This document shows, one piece after another, positions 61,883 through 64,000 of a DNA stretch of 64,000 bases. The notes beneath the pieces are model-generated. The model saw only the letters and a list, made by a program, of their open reading frames with translations, ran no database searches and had not been told where the DNA came from. Positions within the stretch are counted from its first letter, which is position 1; each line of letters starts with the position of its first letter. Source of the DNA: Propionispira arboris (lineage in GTDB: Bacteria > Bacillota > Negativicutes > Selenomonadales > Selenomonadaceae); NCBI RefSeq assembly GCF_900109225.1, contig NZ_FNZK01000009.1, positions 62,001-126,000 of the forward strand, written 5' to 3'. The position numbers and the translations under genes are program-made.

Positions 61883-63379
61883 ATGGAATTTTTAATGCCA
61901 GTCTGGGAGTTTTTCCAGAATAATATTTTAACGAAACCGCAATTTTTTATTGGGTTTATCGTATTTATCGGATATCTATTGCTCCAGAGACCAATTTATG
62001 AGGCGGTTGCCGGTTTTATTAAAGCAGTGGTTGGCTATATGATCTTAAATGTTGCCTCGGGCGGTCTGGTCGGAAACTTTCGCCCGGTACTAGCAGGTCT
62101 TAAAGACAGGTTTGATTTATCGGCAGCGGTAATTGATCCATATTTTGGGCAGGCAGCAGCACAGGCTTCGATTGAAAATGCCGGTCGTTCTTTTTCGATG
62201 ATGATGGTTGTCTTATTAATTGCCTTTTCGATTAATATTTTATTGGTATTATTCAGACGTTATACAAAGATTCGGACTTTGTTTATTACGGGACATGTTA
62301 TGGTACAACAGTCTTCGACCGCATTATGGCTCGTTATCTTCTGTTTTCCACAGCTTCAGGACATGGGTGTTGTTTGTATGCTGGGGGTACTGCTTGGTAC
62401 GTACTGGTCCGTTGGTTCGAATTTGACGGTGGAACCTTGTCAGCAGCTTACGGAAGGCGGCGGGTTTGCTACGGGTCATCAACAAATGTTTGGTATTTGG
62501 ATTGTTTCTAAAATTGCTGGTAAAATAGGCAATAAAGAAAAATCATTGGAAAATCTTAAACTTCCTGGATTTTTATCAATTTTCAATGAAAATGTTGTAG
62601 CTACTGGTATCTTGATGTTTATCTTTTTTGGGGTCATTATCACAATTTTGGGTCCTGAACTGATGCATAAAATCGATCCATCTTTTAGTGCTAATCAAAG
62701 TTTCTTATTCTTTATTATTGAAAAATCTTTTAATTTTGCAGTATACTTGACCATTTTACAACTGGGGGTTCGTATGTTTGTATCTGAACTAACAGAATCT
62801 TTTCAAGGTATTTCTAGTAAGATTCTACCTGGTTCGATGCCTGCGGTCGATTGTGCGGCAACCTATGGTTTTGGTCATCCCAATGCAGTAACATTTGGTT
62901 TCTTGTTTGGAGCACTGGGACAATTTTTAGCAATCATCGGTTTAATTGTATTTCAAAGTCCAATCCTTATCATCAGTGGATTCGTACCATTGTTTTTTGA
63001 TAATGCTACATTCGCTGTATTTGCCAATCGTTTAGGGGGGCTTCGAGCTGCAGCTATTATTCCATTTGTTTCAGGGATAATTCAAGTGCTCGGTGGTGGA
63101 TTTGCTGCATACTTTTTTACAACCGGAAATTTTGGTGGATGGCATGGGAACTTCGACTGGGATACACTTTGGCCAGTGATTGGCGTGATTATGAATTACG
63201 GACAGTATATCGGTGTCGTGGCGGTTATTCTTATTTTACTGGCAATTCCGCAAATCATTTACTATCGGAGTAAAGATACGTATTTTTTAATAGCAGAAGA
63301 CTACGATCAATATCTTGAAGTTATGGAGCAGAAAAAAAGATCTGCCGAAGAACTTGAAGTCATGGCTCAAAAAGTTTAA
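61883..63379 (+). CDS. ulaA: Ascorbate-type PTS enzyme IIC
   Basis: This 498-residue membrane permease of the SgaT/UlaA family has about 11 helices and the family stretches VGGYMILNVASGGLVGNF-like (residues about 48-63) and GHQQMFGIWI. The C-terminal tail (about 470-498) is hydrophilic. It moves ascorbate or a similar sugar acid while IIB phosphorylates it. GGGGGAG precedes the ATG. The IIB gene follows. Confidence 0.92.
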   Translation: MEFLMPVWEFFQNNILTKPQFFIGFIVFIGYLLLQRPIYEAVAGFIKAVVGYMILNVASGGLVGNFRPVLAGLKDRFDLSAAVIDPYFGQAAAQASIENAGRSFSMMMVVLLIAFSINILLVLFRRYTKIRTLFITGHVMVQQSSTALWLVIFCFPQLQDMGVVCMLGVLLGTYWSVGSNLTVEPCQQLTEGGGFATGHQQMFGIWIVSKIAGKIGNKEKSLENLKLPGFLSIFNENVVATGILMFIFFGVIITILGPELMHKIDPSFSANQSFLFFIIEKSFNFAVYLTILQLGVRMFVSELTESFQGISSKILPGSMPAVDCAATYGFGHPNAVTFGFLFGALGQFLAIIGLIVFQSPILIISGFVPLFFDNATFAVFANRLGGLRAAAIIPFVSGIIQVLGGGFAAYFFTTGNFGGWHGNFDWDTLWPVIGVIMNYGQYIGVVAVILILLAIPQIIYYRSKDTYFLIAEDYDQYLEVMEQKKRSAEELEVMAQKV

Positions 63380-63422
63380 GCTGATACTTGGATGTTTTAG
63401 ATAAAAAAATGAGGTGTTTATA

Positions 63423-63716
63423 ATGTTAAAAGTTATCGCAGCATGTGGAAGTGGAATGGGATCTTCTCAAATCATTAAAATGAAACTGGAAAAAGTTTTT
63501 AAGAAACTCGGCATAGAAGCAAGCATTTACCATACGAATATTGGCGATGCAAAATCGCAGGCAGCGAATTATGATGTTGTAGTATGTTCAGATTCTTTAA
63601 TCGGGACATTTGCGAACGCGACAGCAAAAAAAGTTATTGTGATTGGGTTAAAAAATCTTTTGTCAGAAAAAGAAATAGAAGAAAAAGTATTAGAGAAAAT
63701 TGTAAACGCACAATAA
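63423..63716 (+). CDS. ulaB: Ascorbate-type PTS enzyme IIB
   Basis: This protein of about 97 residues carries the phospho-cysteine in IAACGSGMGSS (residue about 8), the normal P-loop of PTS IIB of the lactose/ascorbate type. It donates phosphate to the sugar as IIC imports it. The start is the ATG at 63423 behind GAGG; a GTG at 63414 overlaps the ribosome site. Confidence 0.92.
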   Translation: MLKVIAACGSGMGSSQIIKMKLEKVFKKLGIEASIYHTNIGDAKSQAANYDVVVCSDSLIGTFANATAKKVIVIGLKNLLSEKEIEEKVLEKIVNAQ

Positions 63717-63861
63717 AGCTGAAAGGGAATGGACATAATTTACAAGGCTGTTCTTAGGAACGGTATGTAAATTTAGACCAAACCTTTTTCATAAACGTCA
63801 GAATATTCCGATAATTATAGGCGGATGAATTTATAAATAGTGTGAATGGGAGTGCGTGGTA

Positions 63862-64000
63862 GTGAATATAAAAAAACAGTTTTTGACGAAATTACATAGA
63901 TGTTATGCAACAAGCAGTACGATCATTGATGGAGAAGAAAAAATATTGTTTGCAACAGAAGGCGAGGGTGCCGCATATATGTATTCCGGACCTGAATTTG
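63862..64000 (+). CDS. Unidentified gene, 5' end (partial)
   Basis: An open frame starts at GTG 63862 behind GGGAG and runs off the window after 46 codons (MNIKKQFLTKLHRC ... YMYSGPEF). I do not recognise it. Its position directly behind the ula-type PTS genes suggests it belongs to the same operon, perhaps an enzyme of the pathway. A weak inverted repeat (ATTTACA / TGTAAAT) lies at 63738-63772 between it and the IIB gene. Confidence 0.55.
   Translation, partial: MNIKKQFLTKLHRCYATSSTIIDGEEKILFATEGEGAAYMYSGPEF

Overview
The window is a 64 kb, low-GC, gene-dense chromosomal segment from an anaerobic, probably diazotrophic bacterium. The gene set is a Mo-nitrogenase cluster with nifI1/nifI2, a nifN-nifB fusion and a split nifV, together with lysine 2,3-aminomutase (ablA), an aminofutalosine (mqn) menaquinone gene and a futile absence of respiratory oxidases. 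This fits the Bacillota, and the Negativicutes are my best guess. That placement is inference from gene content and base composition; no rRNA gene is present to confirm it.

Layout. 1-5.3 kb: 3' end of bioF, a chemoreceptor, an NAD(P)-binding protein, and the divergently placed osmolyte operon ablA-ablB. 5.4-11.9 kb: PBP2 (mrdA), a GntR/RCK_C (BusR-type) regulator with a decayed duplicate of its 5' end, an SGNH hydrolase, an APC permease and an EamA exporter. 11.9-15.2 kb: a leftward nickel operon, nikR-cbiM-PDGLE-cbiQ-cbiO, under a perfect NikR palindrome. 15.2-17.8 kb: ahpC and a rearranged AhpF/thioredoxin reductase behind a Fur/PerR-like box. 18-20.8 kb: a second chemoreceptor and an orphan TRAP solute-binding lipoprotein. 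20.8-35.3 kb: a leftward anfO-family gene, then nifH-nifI1-nifI2-nifD-nifK-nifE-nifN/B-nifV(omega)-nifV(alpha)-modA-modB-modC-mop, so nitrogenase, its cofactor assembly, homocitrate synthesis and molybdate uptake are read as one block. Its leader holds a strong terminator overlapped by an ANTAR-type hairpin.

35.4-39.9 kb: a LytS/LytTR two-component system and a CstA-type transporter with three evenly spaced direct repeats between them. 40-44.8 kb: a GntR/FCD regulator, a zinc dehydrogenase, an MFS sugar-acid transporter and an aldose-epimerase-like protein. 44.9-47.2 kb: a Zn/Cd-type P-ATPase behind an ArsR/SmtB operator; the likely regulator lies 8 kb away at 55.1-55.5 kb. 47.2-51.8 kb: alanine dehydrogenase with a consensus sigma-54 promoter, an amino-acid permease, and a sigma-54 activator with ACT and PAS domains whose reading frame is broken by one base in an A run. 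52-57 kb: mqnE, two uncharacterised genes, an NlpC/P60 hydrolase, an ArsR repressor, a dense cluster of DnaA boxes and threonine ammonia-lyase. 57.5-64 kb: three tandem universal stress proteins, then a DeoR-type repressor divergent from an ascorbate-type (ula) cluster: lactonase and PTS IIA, IIC and IIB.

A dispersed, MITE-like intergenic repeat links distant parts of the window: two full copies, two shortened copies and three solo ends or footprints. The points I consider most worth follow-up are this repeat family, the DnaA-box cluster away from any dnaA gene, the nifH leader attenuator, the frameshifted sigma-54 activator with its matching promoter, the 11-bp-phased repeats of the ula region, and the anfO-family gene beside a molybdenum (not iron-only) nitrogenase.
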